The notes under the pieces: model-generated | Database searches by the model: none | Seen by the model: only the letters and a program-made list of their open reading frames with translations | Told to the model about the DNA's origin: nothing | Program-made: the position numbers and the translations under genes | From: Morinoia aosen | Lineage: Eukaryota > Arthropoda > Malacostraca > Amphipoda > Talitridae | Direction of reading: 5' to 3' | Assembly: GCA_030386875.1 (NCBI GenBank) | Contig: CM059556.1 | Location: 37,054,964 to 37,118,963, forward strand | Length of the DNA: 64,000 nt | Part shown: positions 1-57,438 of the stretch, piece by piece | Position numbering within the stretch: the first letter of the stretch is position 1 | Layout of the letters: every line of letters begins with the position of its first letter

Positions 1-2289
1 TACACTGCGGCTTGTTTAATAGTTTGGAACCGTTGTGGGGAACAGTTCACTTCCGATTACTTTTATCTGCTCTGCTCTCACGTTTCTAGAAAACTTCCTT
101 ATATAATGAAATGGAGAACAAGGAATAAGAGGTGCGCCATAATTGGCAAACAACCAAGATTGTTCAATACTTTAATATCATCACTGTCTTCAGCACATCA
201 AAAGGAGATAACTTCACATAAATAGGTAGAGCAACAGCTAGTGCTTCTATTCCACGAGAATAAATCTAAGAGGAATCTAGGTTTGAGACCTGATAGAGTG
301 GCCTCCTCTTCCTCCAGACCTGTACTCAACTACACTATACAGTGCAACACAAAATTTTCCAGTACTATCAGCTAGCAGTAATTTACAGTCCTTATTAAAA
401 TTAATAATTGCACTCAATTTCAACTTCTGGTACAAAATAGATGAATCTTGTAGACATTTCTGTAAAATGTACCGAGTCACTTACTAACCCACTCAGTAGC
501 GGATTAAAGTATTTTTAAATTAAGCTATTCAAAATTTCAAAAGAAGCACGACTTTTTGAAATGGAACCTGCAGATATAGTTTTTTCCCTTCCTGAAAATT
601 CTTGCTCGCCAGCTATTCTTGCGAACAATAAATTGGCTGTTACAAGCACGAATCTATGCTAAATTGCAAACTTTTACCATGGAAAATATAACTATAGGCA
701 ACATACTCGTAAAATGATTCAAAGACTTCAAAAGTAGAAAGTTACGTTCAGCATTGCTATTAAACAAAATAGTGAAAGGTACATACATCAACAGCTGTTA
801 CAAGCCTTGCATAAAAAGCCAGGAGCAAAAAATTAACTTACTAAATCTATTAGTACTCTTGTAATTCGGGTACAATTGCGAATTGAATATTTTCATCGTG
901 TTCAGTTGGTTGTCGTAACTGCTACACAGCACAAACAACAATGTTTATAGAAATCACATTCCAAAAGCAAGCCTTGAACTGTACACTAAACAGGATTGAG
1001 TCGAAAACCGCGATATTTGTGGCTTGCAACCAAAAAGTTTCCCAAATTTTCACCGCAACTCGCTACAGCTGTCACGCGATGTGGTGCAAGTCTGGAGATG
1101 TAGAAGGCCAAGTCGTCTGTGAAATCAGAAGTTCTCTTGCACCTTGGCTGTCCAGGAATCAAATCCCCCAGGCAAATTGCCCAAACGCTATCTTTCCCTA
1201 CTCAGACAAGTAAGCCTCGATGATTGTTAAACATGAACCCCTCCAGTACATTTTTTTAAACAGATTGACTTCAAAACCTACGCTGACACGAAGGAGTAAA
1301 CACTCTGACCAAAATTTGTCATAAATACAAATATTAACAAAAACAGATTGACTTCAAATAGACACTCGGGCCAAAAACTGACAAAAATACACGTGAGTTC
1401 AGACCAGCCAGAAAGCTCCTAGAGCAGCCTCACAGCTACACAGATAAGTCTCCAAGCGCTGACTGCAATTTGACGACAAGGCTACCTTCTTCACCCAAGC
1501 GGGAGAATGAAGGTGGATGCTTCATGTGGGTAGAAGCAAGATCCTGCCTGCGCTACAAATAACCCAATTGTACGCAGGGGAATGAAATAACCATTGAAAA
1601 TAACACGAAAATCATGATGAATTTTTACAAAGCTCGAATTATAAAAGAGCACGGGAAAAAACTTCGAGGTGCTAGAAGCAATAGCCTGGGTGCATCAACG
1701 AGCAAAAGATTCACGCAAAGTAAGGTGGTACAACCAGCCCACCTTGCTTAAACTTTCGTGTTCTGCGTCAGTTTTTTATTTACACTTCCCTCATTAGCAT
1801 GGAATCAGGTTTTCTCCTAATCCGAGCTGAATAACGATCAGAATAGGGATTGATGCGACCCGCGGTCTTCACAAAGCCCTGAGGATGAGAGGGAGTTTTG
1901 ATGTGCTCTCACTACGAGCGTGGTCACAAGCGCCGGATTTAGGAAGGAACAAATCAGTAGAGCGAGGTTCACCGTAGGGAAACTCGTGTAGCCGATACAA
2001 GGACTTAAAATTAGCGTCTTATTTACAAAACACCGAGAAATCATTTACAAAAGGATTTAAAATCATGTTAGAAGTTGACGCCCAAGGTGTTGATTTTTGA
2101 GATGAAATAAAATCATCGCTGAAATATGTACAGATGTTAACATGCATGGTAAAAATTGCATCATTATATGGCAGTCATAATATCTAACTAATACTTAACA
2201 AGCTTAACAGATTTCAGCTTAAATAGAGCAAAGAGAGAAATCACACTATTCTAGGAGCTGCTTTTCTTTATTAACAAAATGACTGTGAC
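1..2289. other. No gene recognised
   Basis: About 2.3 kb downstream of the PhKG 3' end. Short open frames only (up to 90 codons) without recognisable domains. I see no RNA gene, long array or clear transposon end here. Confidence 0.5.
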
Positions 2290-2490
2290 TTGACCCACCG
2301 GTGGTCACTGAGGGGATTTTCATAATGCCGCCGACTGACCAGCAGTCATAAGTCCAATTTTCCTAAATACTTAATGAAAACTAAATAAAGGCACGATCTA
2401 TTTAACGCTCATTATTTTCAAAATTGGTCTCTAAAATTAACTCTAATTTGAGTTGAATATTGAACTTCAGTTCAACTCGCCGCAGTTACA
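2290..2490 (+). repeat. Dispersed repeat family B, copy 1
   Basis: Starts with a CCACCGGTGG palindrome, then GTCACTGAGGGGATTTTC, a GACTGACCAGCAGTCA hairpin-like stretch, and ends in GAGTTGAATATTGAACTT. Related copies lie at 16868-17060 (+), 21120-21320 (-), 46425-46612 (-) and 48550-48760 (-). No coding capacity; class unknown. Confidence 0.8.
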
Positions 2491-2851
2491 GTATCAACAT
2501 CCCACAAACGGCAGGTAAACCCTCGCTGGCTTGACTCGCATTTACATCAAATTTCCAGCACGCAATCCCTATTTTAGCACAGCACTTCAAACGTTAAGTT
2601 TCTCGAAGTTGATTCGATGTTTCGCAAGAAAAAATGCAGCAAATCAGTCAGGATTACATAACTAATCAGCGATGCAGCAAATAACACAAAGGCGCTACTT
2701 CAACATTCTGCCACATCAAAAGAAGCGTCATAACTCTAAACCAGTTGGATGAAAATACCCTGTGGCGCCTATTCATACACCAGCAAAAGTCCAATTCTTC
2801 TCGCACAATTTCTCTTCCTCTCAGAGCAAATCAAAATACTGAGTTTATTAA

Positions 2852-3122
2852 CACGTTCCCTGCATTTCCGCGGTGGATAACGGATCGTTTGGTTAGGTTG
2901 TAAGGAGCAGAATTGGGAAACCAACTTTACTGCTCGAATACATTTTTATCCTTCATAAGAAATGTGAAAATGCAATCGCACGATAACATTTCATCTCATC
3001 TCGTATGATAAGTTACTTCTTCAAAATGATCGCAAAACAGAAAAAATGTTTTCATTTACACCGGTACGTGAATGAGCAAGTTACCTATTGGTACACATGT
3101 GGCTTAATACGCGGGGAACGTG
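2852..3122. mobile_element. TTAA-flanked MITE, copy 1 (piggyBac-like)
   Basis: 271 bp with terminal inverted repeats CACGTTCCCTGC / GCGGGGAACGTG, flanked on both sides by TTAA (2848-2851 and 3123-3126). TTAA target duplications are characteristic of piggyBac-type transposons; no transposase is present. A second intact copy is at 41166-41434 in the opposite orientation and a decayed third one at about 7650-7905. Confidence 0.8.
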
Positions 3123-3429
3123 TTAAGATCAGCAACAGGGCCTCTATTTCTGTTATCATGACCAGCAACAGTGAAACGGAACTCAAAAAACTGAACATCG
3201 GTCGTTATCAAGAGAACTATTTAAGGCTCAACTAGAGGTACACTCATGGCAATGAGGAGTACTACAGCGATCTAGGGGATACTAAAAAAGCAACAAAATA
3301 ACTTCAAAGAAAAACACGGAAGAAAAAATTTGATGCTACTGTATTCATTCATACACGACCACACCATAACGAAATTTTCATTAAATAAATTTCATGGTGT
3401 TCACGCAACATACCTATATGTAAAAGGAA

Positions 3430-3785
3430 ACTACCATAGCCCCCAACAAACCGTATCCATAATCCAGAACAGGCAAACGGTAGCACCAGCATCAAATGCC
3501 ATAACCCACAACATGCAGTCACCATAACCTACATATATCAACCAACTACCCACATAACTCACACCAGGTAGTCAATCCTCTTCAGGCTACACAATACCTC
3601 CTGATTCAGTGTCACCACAAGTGACAACAGGCAGATCCTATAACCCATAACAGGCAGTCACTACCATGACCCCCAACAACCACCGCTACTACAAGCGACA
3701 ACATGGAGTTACTACAGCCCATAGCAAACAGCCACCACCATAACCCCCAACAACCACCGTTACCACAAGCGCCAAGTGAGAGAGG
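3430..3785. repeat. CA-rich degenerate tandem repeat
   Basis: Irregular recurrence of CCCCCAACAACCACCG, CCACAAGCGACAAC and CAGTCACCATAACC blocks, on an ACC-rich strand. Period is not constant. The rest of 3127-5030 shows nothing recognisable. Confidence 0.55.
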
Positions 3786-5037
3786 CGCACAACAAACACG
3801 GAACGCCCAACAACGATAGCCGCTCAAGTGCACCGCATCCTCGTCTGCTAGGGAGCAAATCGGATCAGGAAGCTAAGGAGAGGTTCTGCAGCTCATCAGG
3901 GATCTGCAATACACCAAGAATGCTATGAAGGCAAATTCGGGGGGAATCAAAGAGCTTTGGGTCGCAAGTCAAGGCCCCAGCAGTAGGAGATGGTTGTTTG
4001 CATGCGGAGAAATACTGATAGAGTTTTATTCAATAAAATAGAGGTGTTACATAGAAAGAAAATTGCACGTCCACTCAAGAATGACTTTTGGGCTTGAAGT
4101 TCCACATACATACAAAAGCGATTCGGCAAACGTAACTGACGTTCAATAAATAGGGTAAACGACTATGTACAATAAAAATTTTATATCCACAATCCAACAG
4201 TGACTTTTAAACGATCAACAAGACTAAAATAAGTCACCCATGGCTAACGCCGGGTAGACACCACAAACCAGGGCAATTATTTCCACTGCCAAGATTGTGC
4301 TGCAGAGTGCAGAATGCCGAGCATGTTTCGAAGATTGACCTAAGGCTCCTGCTCAGCTGCTGTAATTATGAACTGATCAAAACAGTAATTCAAATGGGCA
4401 ATCAAACCCAGCATGCACAAACCAAAAAAGTATAAAGCACACATATATAAGCATATGTGAATGGACATAATAGAGAGTGTGTACGAGTATACAGGAGTAA
4501 GAGGAAATCCATGCAGAATTACCAGATTTCCAGCGACTACAAACCAAGCCCATCAAAATTAACTGATACATTTTGTGCTTCAAACCAATCAAAATTACCC
4601 TATAAATTTTGCATGAACATCACCACAGCACAACTCAAAACACCACACAAATTCCGTCGAGGATGCAAAAACACTCTAAAGTCTAAAATAAACAATGAAT
4701 TAAGAACCAACCTTACCAAAAGATGAGATAGAGTTATTATAATTAAATTAAGGTTTCATTTGAGCATTTTTTCGCCACACCAGACGCTTTTGGCGTGCTT
4801 ACTCTCGGTGGCTCACAGTTCCTCTGACCTAACTCATCCACACAGGCCGTCCTCTCAACACGTGCTTTACTGGCCGCGCATCTCCAACAGTCATCTGACC
4901 ATTGAAATGCCCGCAATTTTCTCAAGCTTACAAAATTTGATAACTTTTCGCGCTGCCACTACATAGCACCTCCTCTTTATGCAACACAGCACCTCCTGAT
5001 CCATCACCGGTACACCTTGCCAATTATGGCCTACGAG

Positions 5038-5145
5038 TCATTATTTTTTGGATTAATATTCCAGTAACAGAATGGCTGAACCTACAAAGCGCATCTGCGA
5101 CAAGCATAGATACGTCTTCTGTCATATTTCATTCGGGTAATTGTA
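5038..5145. repeat. Single outlying unit of the array found at 6330-7020
   Basis: Reads TTTTTTGGATTAATATTCCAG, then AATGGCTGAACCTACAAAGC and a GCATAGATACGT block, closely matching units at 6690-6800. It lies on the other side of exon 10 from the main array, so the array, or a duplication of it, once spanned the exon. Confidence 0.6.
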
Positions 5146-5269
5146 GCGTCTACATAGCACCCACATGCACACCAACAGCACACCCCAACTTCAAAGAGTA
5201 ACTGAAGGTTAAATGCTGGTAGCGACATCTTCAACTTGACTGAGATATTTGCCCCTAAATTACACATTC

Positions 5270-6130
5270 CTGTTGTCATGCAATCTTACACAAAAAGTAA
5301 CATTTGAATAAGAGGAAGGTGAAAGCGTGAAATGAACGAAGTTGTTTTCCATTCTTGCGCCAAACTACACATTTTTCTCCCTATGCAATTTTGGATGAAA
5401 CGTAACACCTGAATAAGAAGATTGTGAAAGAATTATTTGAACCAATATGTTGCCCGTTCCAGCACGACATTCCTGTTCACATGCGATCTTATTCTTATTT
5501 GGATAAGAGGATGGTGAAAGCGTTAAATGAACCAATACGTTTCCCATTCTAGCCCGAAATTCCAGTTCCGTGCGATCTTGGATGAAATGTAACATCAGAA
5601 TAAGAAGATGGTGAAAGCGTTAAAGTGAACTGAGAAATTAGGTATCTGTGTTACGAGAACTCGAGGCATGTCCTGTTCCCATGCGATCTTATTCTTATCT
5701 GAATAAGAGGCTGGTGAAAGCGTTAAAAGGAATCTTATTCCAATCTGAAATATGAATAAGAGAATTCTGAAAGCGTTCAATGAACTGAGAAATACGGTAT
5801 CAGTGCTACAAGCAGAAGAACTTGAAACACGTTTTGTTCCCATGCAATCTTATTCTTATATGAATAAGAGGATGGTGACAGCATTAAAATGAACCGAGAA
5901 ATTAGGTCCCCATGGTACGAGGCGAAAAACTGAACTGAGAAATATGGTATCCGTGCTACGAGAAGAACTGAGCTGAGAAATTAGGTACCCATGCTACGAG
6001 AAGAACTGAGCTGAGAAATTAGGTACCCGTGCTACGAGGAGAAGAACTGAGCTGAGAAATTAGGTCCCCATGCCACGACGAGAAGAAATGAGCTGAGATA
6101 TTAGGTCCCCGTGCTACGACGAGGAGCAGA
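5270..6130. repeat. Minisatellite in the PhKG 3' UTR, reaching the stop codon
   Basis: Two regimes. From 5270 to about 5900 are diverged units of roughly 110-150 bp with GAATAAGAGGATGGTGAAAG and CATGCGATCTTATTC blocks. From about 5900 to 6130 are shorter units of 38-44 bp built on GAGCTGAGAAATTAGGTACC and GCTACGAGAAGAACT. The last unit ends GAACTTGAGGCGTGTC, which continues into the stop codon at 6146-6144 and resembles the GAACTCGAGGCATGTC at 5655-5670. It would be transcribed as 3' UTR if the poly(A) site is further down. Confidence 0.75.
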
Positions 6131-6143
6131 ACTTGAGGCGTGT

Positions 6144-51490
<45,347 letters not shown>

Positions 51491-51499
51491 AATTCAACT

Positions 51500-52084
51500 C
51501 TGAAATACAATACAAATTTTAATAATATATAATTGTACAACTCCTAGATTTGGTTTCAAAATTAAACTAGCCAATATAAATGCCAATTCAATAACATTTC
51601 TGATTAAGTATAGAAACTGTCTCACAAATCATACTATTGAATATTTTGACCAGTCCTCTTTCTCTCTCTCTACAATGTATTAATGCAATATTGAAAGACG
51701 TCTATGTCTGATGCTTGGTAAATTTATGTATAGTCTCAAAAATATAAATGTTTACAGTACTGTAGTTAGTGTGAGATTTTTTTTTGATCTCATAATATTT
51801 TTATTTTGGAAATAGAAAGGGCACCATAGAATGTACCGAGAAAAACATGAAATACATTTAAAAATGCAATCCTACACACCCACAGAATATTCTGTGAATA
51901 GCATATTAGAAAAAAACAAACTGGAAAAATCAAAAAGAAATAGCTAAGAAAATAAATAATTACAGGAACAAAGTTAACACATGTGCAATCTTGAAGGTTT
52001 ATTCTTAGTTGGGCCTCAAGGGGCTATGATTAACAACATATGATGCATATTTTTACTTCCCACGATATAAATTAAATCACGATA
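51500..52084 (-). other. Upstream of PhKG coding exon 1, function unknown
   Basis: Begins with the acceptor at 51500-51502 and must be intronic if the first exon is further upstream. A short TCTCTCTCTC run is at 51660. No core promoter motif that I would defend. Confidence 0.4.
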
Positions 52085-52985
52085 TAAATAATTTGTTTAA
52101 AAATGTATATCGACTCTAAAATTTCAAGGTCACATGTAGTTGAAGCCAAATCTAAGATTTTGAAGTTTGCAGAGGATATCGGTACGTTGCATTTTGCTGC
52201 GTGATTACATACGAATTGTGCGAATTGGTTCCCCGTGCGGAGGCTTCAACCCCGATGTTCGGCCATTCTGATATAAAAATTTTGTGCCGTCATGCCGACG
52301 TACGATGATGTGCACTGCATACAACTGTAAAGTAAGAATAAATCAGAAAGGCTCGCTTCTCCATCAGAAGCGTATCCTTGTCTTGTACCAGAATTGCATA
52401 ATTTTAAGGTTGCTTCTTTTTTCCGGTAGAAAAATACGCGTCCGATGGAGATGCGAGCCTCTCTGATTTATTCTTAACAGTTGTACAGTTGTGTACAGTG
52501 CACATGTACAGTTGTGTACAGTGCACATCATCGTACGTCGGCATGACGTCACGAAATTTTTATAACAGAATGGGCGAACATCGGGGTCGAAGCTTCCGCG
52601 CGAAGCTTCCCTCACACTCCGCAGTACGTAATCACGCAGTAAAATGCAACGAACCAATATCCTCTGCGGACTTCAAAATCTTAGATTCGGCTTCAATTGC
52701 ATGTGACCTCAGAATTTTAGAATAGTTACATATTTTCAAACGAAAACCGGCCCTCAACAATTCTGATGGTTCCTACCCATTACAAATTGTAACTTAATAA
52801 TAATCTTGTTGATTTCAGTTTTTCTGGGACATGTTTCATTTTTATTTTTATTTTTTTTACTTCCTTTAATGACTGTATCCAACATTTTGTTTTTTATTCT
52901 ATTGCAGACAATGATTTGTACATTTACGAACTGATGATGGATCTGGACTCCGAAACGTATTCCTAATGAATATAATCAAGTTCCT
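52085..52985. mobile_element. Second Penelope-like head-to-head inverted pair with 3' tail
   Basis: Left arm about 52085-52372 (minus-oriented) and right arm about 52438-52745 (plus) are inverted copies around a 65-bp centre; both encode the same GIY-YIG endonuclease end. Only the right arm continues into the 3' UTR (52746-52985), which has CTGATGATGGATCTGGACTC then CGAAACG at about 52931-52955, like the hammerhead-containing ends of Penelope-like elements. It differs in sequence from the element at 44240-46345, so it is another family member. Confidence 0.8.
52489..52725 (+). pseudogene. Penelope-like GIY-YIG endonuclease fragment
   Basis: An open frame of 78 codons: CVQCTSSYVGMTSRNFYNRM, then GEHRGRSFRA, AVRNHAVKCN and DFKILDSASIACDLRILE. 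The C-x-x-C, YVGMT, R-x3-EH-x-GRS and C-N-x-P-x4-DFK order matches the endonuclease of Penelope-like retroelements. The reverse transcriptase part is missing, so it is a 5'-truncated, non-functional copy. Confidence 0.85.
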
Positions 52986-54329
52986 TGAAATTTTCGTTCT
53001 TAAATTCCTCATCTTATAGATGGTTGCGTGTTTGCGGATATTTTCGGTTCCGGAGCTTATCGAATTTTACTATTTTCTTTTTGCCAAAGTATGTTCTCGT
53101 ACTTAATGTGAATAACACGAATATGACAACCCTTTTTTGGAGAAATAATTGTTTTGGTCCACTTTTGGAGCCAGTTGCTATTATAGCTAGTCTACATTAC
53201 GTTGCAGTACGATTAGAAACGCATATCTATTGAATGGATTTCATTTTGTTATTTTTCTTAACAATATAGTTAACATAGCATGAGCATTTTATTATTCATA
53301 ATCAGAAACTTTATTGTCAATATTTTTATATTATTTTATATATTGGCAAATAATTTTATTATAACCCCCATGTAGGGCTTATAATGGTTTTATTTTAATA
53401 CAAGTGAGCACGGCCTGCCAAAAATGGGATTTAATACCTTTCATGAACAAATTTTCAAGATGTAGATGAAAAACAAATACAGTATATCCATCCTAACTGT
53501 ACCCGACCCGTGATCAAAAATATTCTTGTATTTGCGCACTGGTGAAACTCATATCACAGATACGGTTATTACAACTATCCTTATGAGCGTGACAGAGAAA
53601 TGGAAGAAACAGACACTAAACAATCAAACCAAGGGTAAGGGTATTATTAGGTAGCAGCATGACCCATGGAAATGCCAAGGACAATGTCATCGTTAAGCTA
53701 GATGGACCCATGGAAAAATTCCGTCAACATTATCTAACCTATGCTATTCTAATTCTATGTCGTGACTCGCACCGCCGCAAATCACATTCACGACGCGAAG
53801 GCCTAGCAATCGTCATTACATGGTAGCAACTGCGGTTCTTGTAGGCCCTACACCGCAAATGCGTTGTCCACTGTTGCCAATACGTGGAACGGAAAGTCGG
53901 GTAGGTTTAAATTGTTAATGCTGAGCACATATGTACAAGAACACACAAAGCTCTCTTGACTCTGAGTTCCCCTTCGGTGACAAATCACCATTACTTAAAA
54001 ACGATAACTTCGGGCACAGCTATTCTCAACATTACTATATTCAATTTAATATCTTAATAATTCAATATGGCCTGAAAGCTGCACAAAAGCGAAATGGTTA
54101 GGAAAAATGCGCAAATTACGGCAATCACAACAACCTATCCAATACTACTAACCTATCCTAATAAAATTTAAAATATATCAATGCATGTAGAGACAATCTT
54201 TCAATGTTACACTGATGAATTTGGTATCCATGATACCGCAAACTCAAACATCCTATGTTTCTTAAGAAGCGGGCACCGAAGATATACATAAACAAACATA
54301 CAACGAGTATTATTAGGTTAGATGATTGT
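52986..54329 (-). other. No gene recognised
   Basis: AT-rich upstream sequence. Short open frames only. Could contain the PhKG 5' noncoding exon and promoter, which I cannot identify. Confidence 0.4.
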
Positions 54330-54450
54330 AAAAGTATCGGTATCGGTAGTAGTATCGGTCAAAGTATCGGTATTTTCAAGTATCGGAGTATCGGTATCGG
54401 CCAAAAAATGGGTATCGGTATCATATCGGCCAAAAAAATGGTATCGGTAC
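54330..54450. repeat. TATCGG-based degenerate microsatellite
   Basis: Recurring GTATCGGTATCGG separated by TAGTA, CAAA, TTTTCAA or CCAAAAAA spacers, about fifteen TATCGG hexamers in 120 bp. Confidence 0.85.
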
Positions 54451-54649
54451 ATTACTAGTTACAAAGCATTTTTATTCTAATATACAGGATATACAAGCTC
54501 AGGAATATGCAGTACAAGGAATTGAAGTTGAAAGTAAGATGATTGGATTATAAAAATTTTATATCTTAGACTATGAAGTCAATCTTTTGAATTTTTTTTC
54601 ACACCTATGCATCATCTACATCTAGTTTACCATACAATAAGCTCAGAGA

Positions 54650-55890
54650 TAATTAGAGATATGACTCAAAAAAAACCATGCCTTTTTTTAAAAAAACACG
54701 TTTTTTACAAAAAAAACCGTGGCCAAAAATAAATGTGGATATTTTGGTTTTTTTAAATATTTTGTCAGAAAATAACTCAGCAAGAAAAAGAACCACATTA
54801 CATTATTTGTTTTCATGTCAAATTACAAAATGAAACAGCATACTTCTTAATTGATGGTTTTCTATGGTTTTATGAAATTTTTCATTTTCTGTGGTTTCAT
54901 GCTTTGATATTTTATTTATTTTACAATACATGTGAATGACCTTCAACTCCCAAAATGGTGTGTTATAACATATCTTTACTTATGGTCATTGATAGAGATG
55001 TGACTAAAAAACCATGCTGTTTTTAAAAAAAAATGTTATTTATACAAAATTATAAATAAAAACCATAGATATTAATATATTTATGCGACCTTGAAAATCT
55101 AATGCTGTGTTTTTAAAACGTTTTTTAACAGAAAAATCTTGACTAAAAAAACATGGCCATTATATTTTATGGGACCAAAAAAATTATTTTTTTTAAAAAC
55201 ATTTTAAAAAATTCATGACTAAAACAAGACGGATATAAATATCTGGAAAGTTATTTTTCTTTAATCGAATTGTCTTTAGAAACTAATAAACAAAGAATGC
55301 TGTTAATATTGAAATCCTGTTTATTAGAACTGTACTAGGTCTTAGAATAAAATATCTACCAAGAATCTATTCACTCCATAAAACCTTTCGGAGACCAGCT
55401 CCATCCTCCGTCATTCAGTAAAATTTGGTGAAATAGACAATGAATTTTCACTGTTCCTTTGAAAAACATTTGACTGAATGACTTCCTGAGATTGAGCTAG
55501 TCTCCAAAAGGTTTTAGAGTGTGAATAGATTCTTTGTGGATATTTTATTCTAAAACCTGGTACGGTTCTACTGGATATTAATATATCTTATGTGACCAAA
55601 AAATCCATGCTTTTTTTGAATGTTTTTGTTACAAATAAGTCATGACTAAAAAACACGAATGTTAATATACTTTATTTTACCATAAACAACCATGCTGTTT
55701 TTTTGAAAAACATCTTTTTACAGAAAAATCATGATTAAAAAATGTGGATATTAATATATTTTATGTGCCAAAAAAAACCATGCTGTTTTTTTTAATCATG
55801 TTTTCTTTACCAAAAAAATCATGACTAAAAAACATGGTTATTAACGACTTTTTGTGAAAAAAACATTTTTTAAAAGGTCATGTTTTTCTT
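54650..55890. repeat. AT-rich degenerate tandem array of about 90-bp units
   Basis: Seven or more diverged units with AAAAAACCATGCTGTTTTTT, ACATTTTTTTACAAAAAAA, TCATGACTAAAAAACATGG and ATATTAATATATTTTATGTG blocks. It is interrupted by the foldback element at 55325-55571. Confidence 0.7.
55325..55571. mobile_element. Foldback element inside the AT-rich array
   Basis: Arms 55325-55424 and 55468-55571 are inverted (TAGAACTGTACTAGGTCTTA versus TAAAACCTGGTACGGTTCTA, and GAATCTATTCACTCC versus its complement). Each arm read outward contains CTGAATGA, a GGAG...CTCC stem, then GAAAGG or AAAAGG, which recalls the hammerhead-bearing tail of Penelope-like elements, but that is tentative. Confidence 0.6.
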
Positions 55891-56770
55891 GGTCAGATAG
55901 AAGTGCATAGAAGAAAACTTGTTTATTACGATCTAATTAACTACGATTAGGCACCGAAAAGTGAAAAATCGATTACTGACCAACGCTACACATTTACCGA
56001 ATTTATTCTCAAACTACATTTTTTTATTCATTTTCCTGGACAACATTAAAAACAGTTAATTTTTAATAGTGTTTCAATGTTATAACATAAAAAGTAAAAA
56101 ATGTATAAAAAATTCAACTTAGAAGTTAGAAATTAAGGTCGATGTTACGTTTCATGTGATCACGGAAAATAATAAATGCGATCCTAAGAATCACTAATGA
56201 AACACATTTCAGATCATCTTATAAGAATGACATTCTGCTCGCTGATGCGTTATTTTTGAATAATTAAACTTCAAAGTTGGCTTTCGCAGGTGAAAGGAAG
56301 CGAGCGCGACAAGCAGAATTTAATTAATACAAGGTGTCTACTAAAATGTCCATCCTCCATTTTAGCATTTTTTAGCACCTTTTAGCACATTTGAAGATGA
56401 AATTTTAGCATCCTTTTCCTTCAATAAGCTCCAATGATAACCATATAGACATACATACATACATACAAAAACATATTCCGGGCTTATCCTCCCTATGGGA
56501 GGGTAGCCGACAGCAGGCCACAATCACCACACTTAGTCACTAGGGGGCAAGAGAGGCAGCACTGGCCGCACCTGAACTGCCAGGATCAGCAGCAGCCCAG
56601 CACAACCACCCTCCACAGTCAGGCCCGACAGTCATAGCTGGTTTACCCCGACCGCTTCATTGAGCACAGCCCCACCCCTGCACATGACAGGTCAACCCCA
56701 TCACACGCGGGCAACTTCCAGTACCTCGTCAAAAATAAAATTACCTCCTTATACACTGCCCCCACTCACT

Positions 56771-57340
56771 TCAGTCCGCAGCCATCCCTCTTGCCACGTC
56801 CACAGTCAGACCCCTCTCATACAAAGCACATTTCACCCCATCCATCCAACTCATCCGTGGTCTACCTCGCGCTCGAAGACCACTCACTTCCGACATATAT
56901 ATATATTCTTTCACCAGCCGCTCAACTTTCATTCTTTCAACATGCCCAAACCCTCCAAGCACTCTTTCAACCACTTGCCTGCTCAACTTTTTGATAACAC
57001 CCGTCTACCCCCTAACCAACTCATTCCTGATCCTATCTTTTCTTGTTACTCCATACATGCTCCTCAAACACTTCATCTCAAACACATCCAACTTCCTCCT
57101 CTCAGCTGCTCTCAACCCCCAGGACTCTGCTCCGCACAACAAAACTGGCACAATCAAGCATTCATACAGTCCCCTCTTAGCATTCATACTCAAACTCCTG
57201 CTTTCAAAAACTTTCCTCATTGCACCCAATGTCTTATAGCCTTCACTCACTCGATGCCTCACTTCTACTTCCATACTATCCTTAACAGTCACATCCGACC
57301 TGAGGTACCTAAAATGCTCTAACTCCTCTAAAACTAACAT
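56771..57340 (-). pseudogene. RTE C-terminal region, broken
   Basis: Two frames: 57340-57005 (HFRYLRSDVTV, EGYKTLGAMRKVF, LIVPVLLCGAESWGLRAAER, KCLRSMYGVTRKDRIRNE) and 56986-56771 (RVLGGFGHVERM, RARGRPRMSWMDG). The GHVERM and RGRPR-x-W-x-DG motifs end many RTE/CR1-like proteins. A frameshift lies between them. Confidence 0.8.
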
Positions 57341-57438
57341 TCAACCTCACATCCAAAGTTCCAAACACTCCACTTCTTGAACATCTCATCACTTTACTTT
57401 TATTCACATTTACCCTCAATTTCCGCCTTTTGTACACT

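Noticed and set aside
54255-54458. Frame rich in IGIG from TATCGG repeats
   Set aside because: Microsatellite translation only.
56660-57322. 220-codon Pro/His/Ser-rich plus-strand frame
   Set aside because: Antisense of the RTE element C-terminal region.
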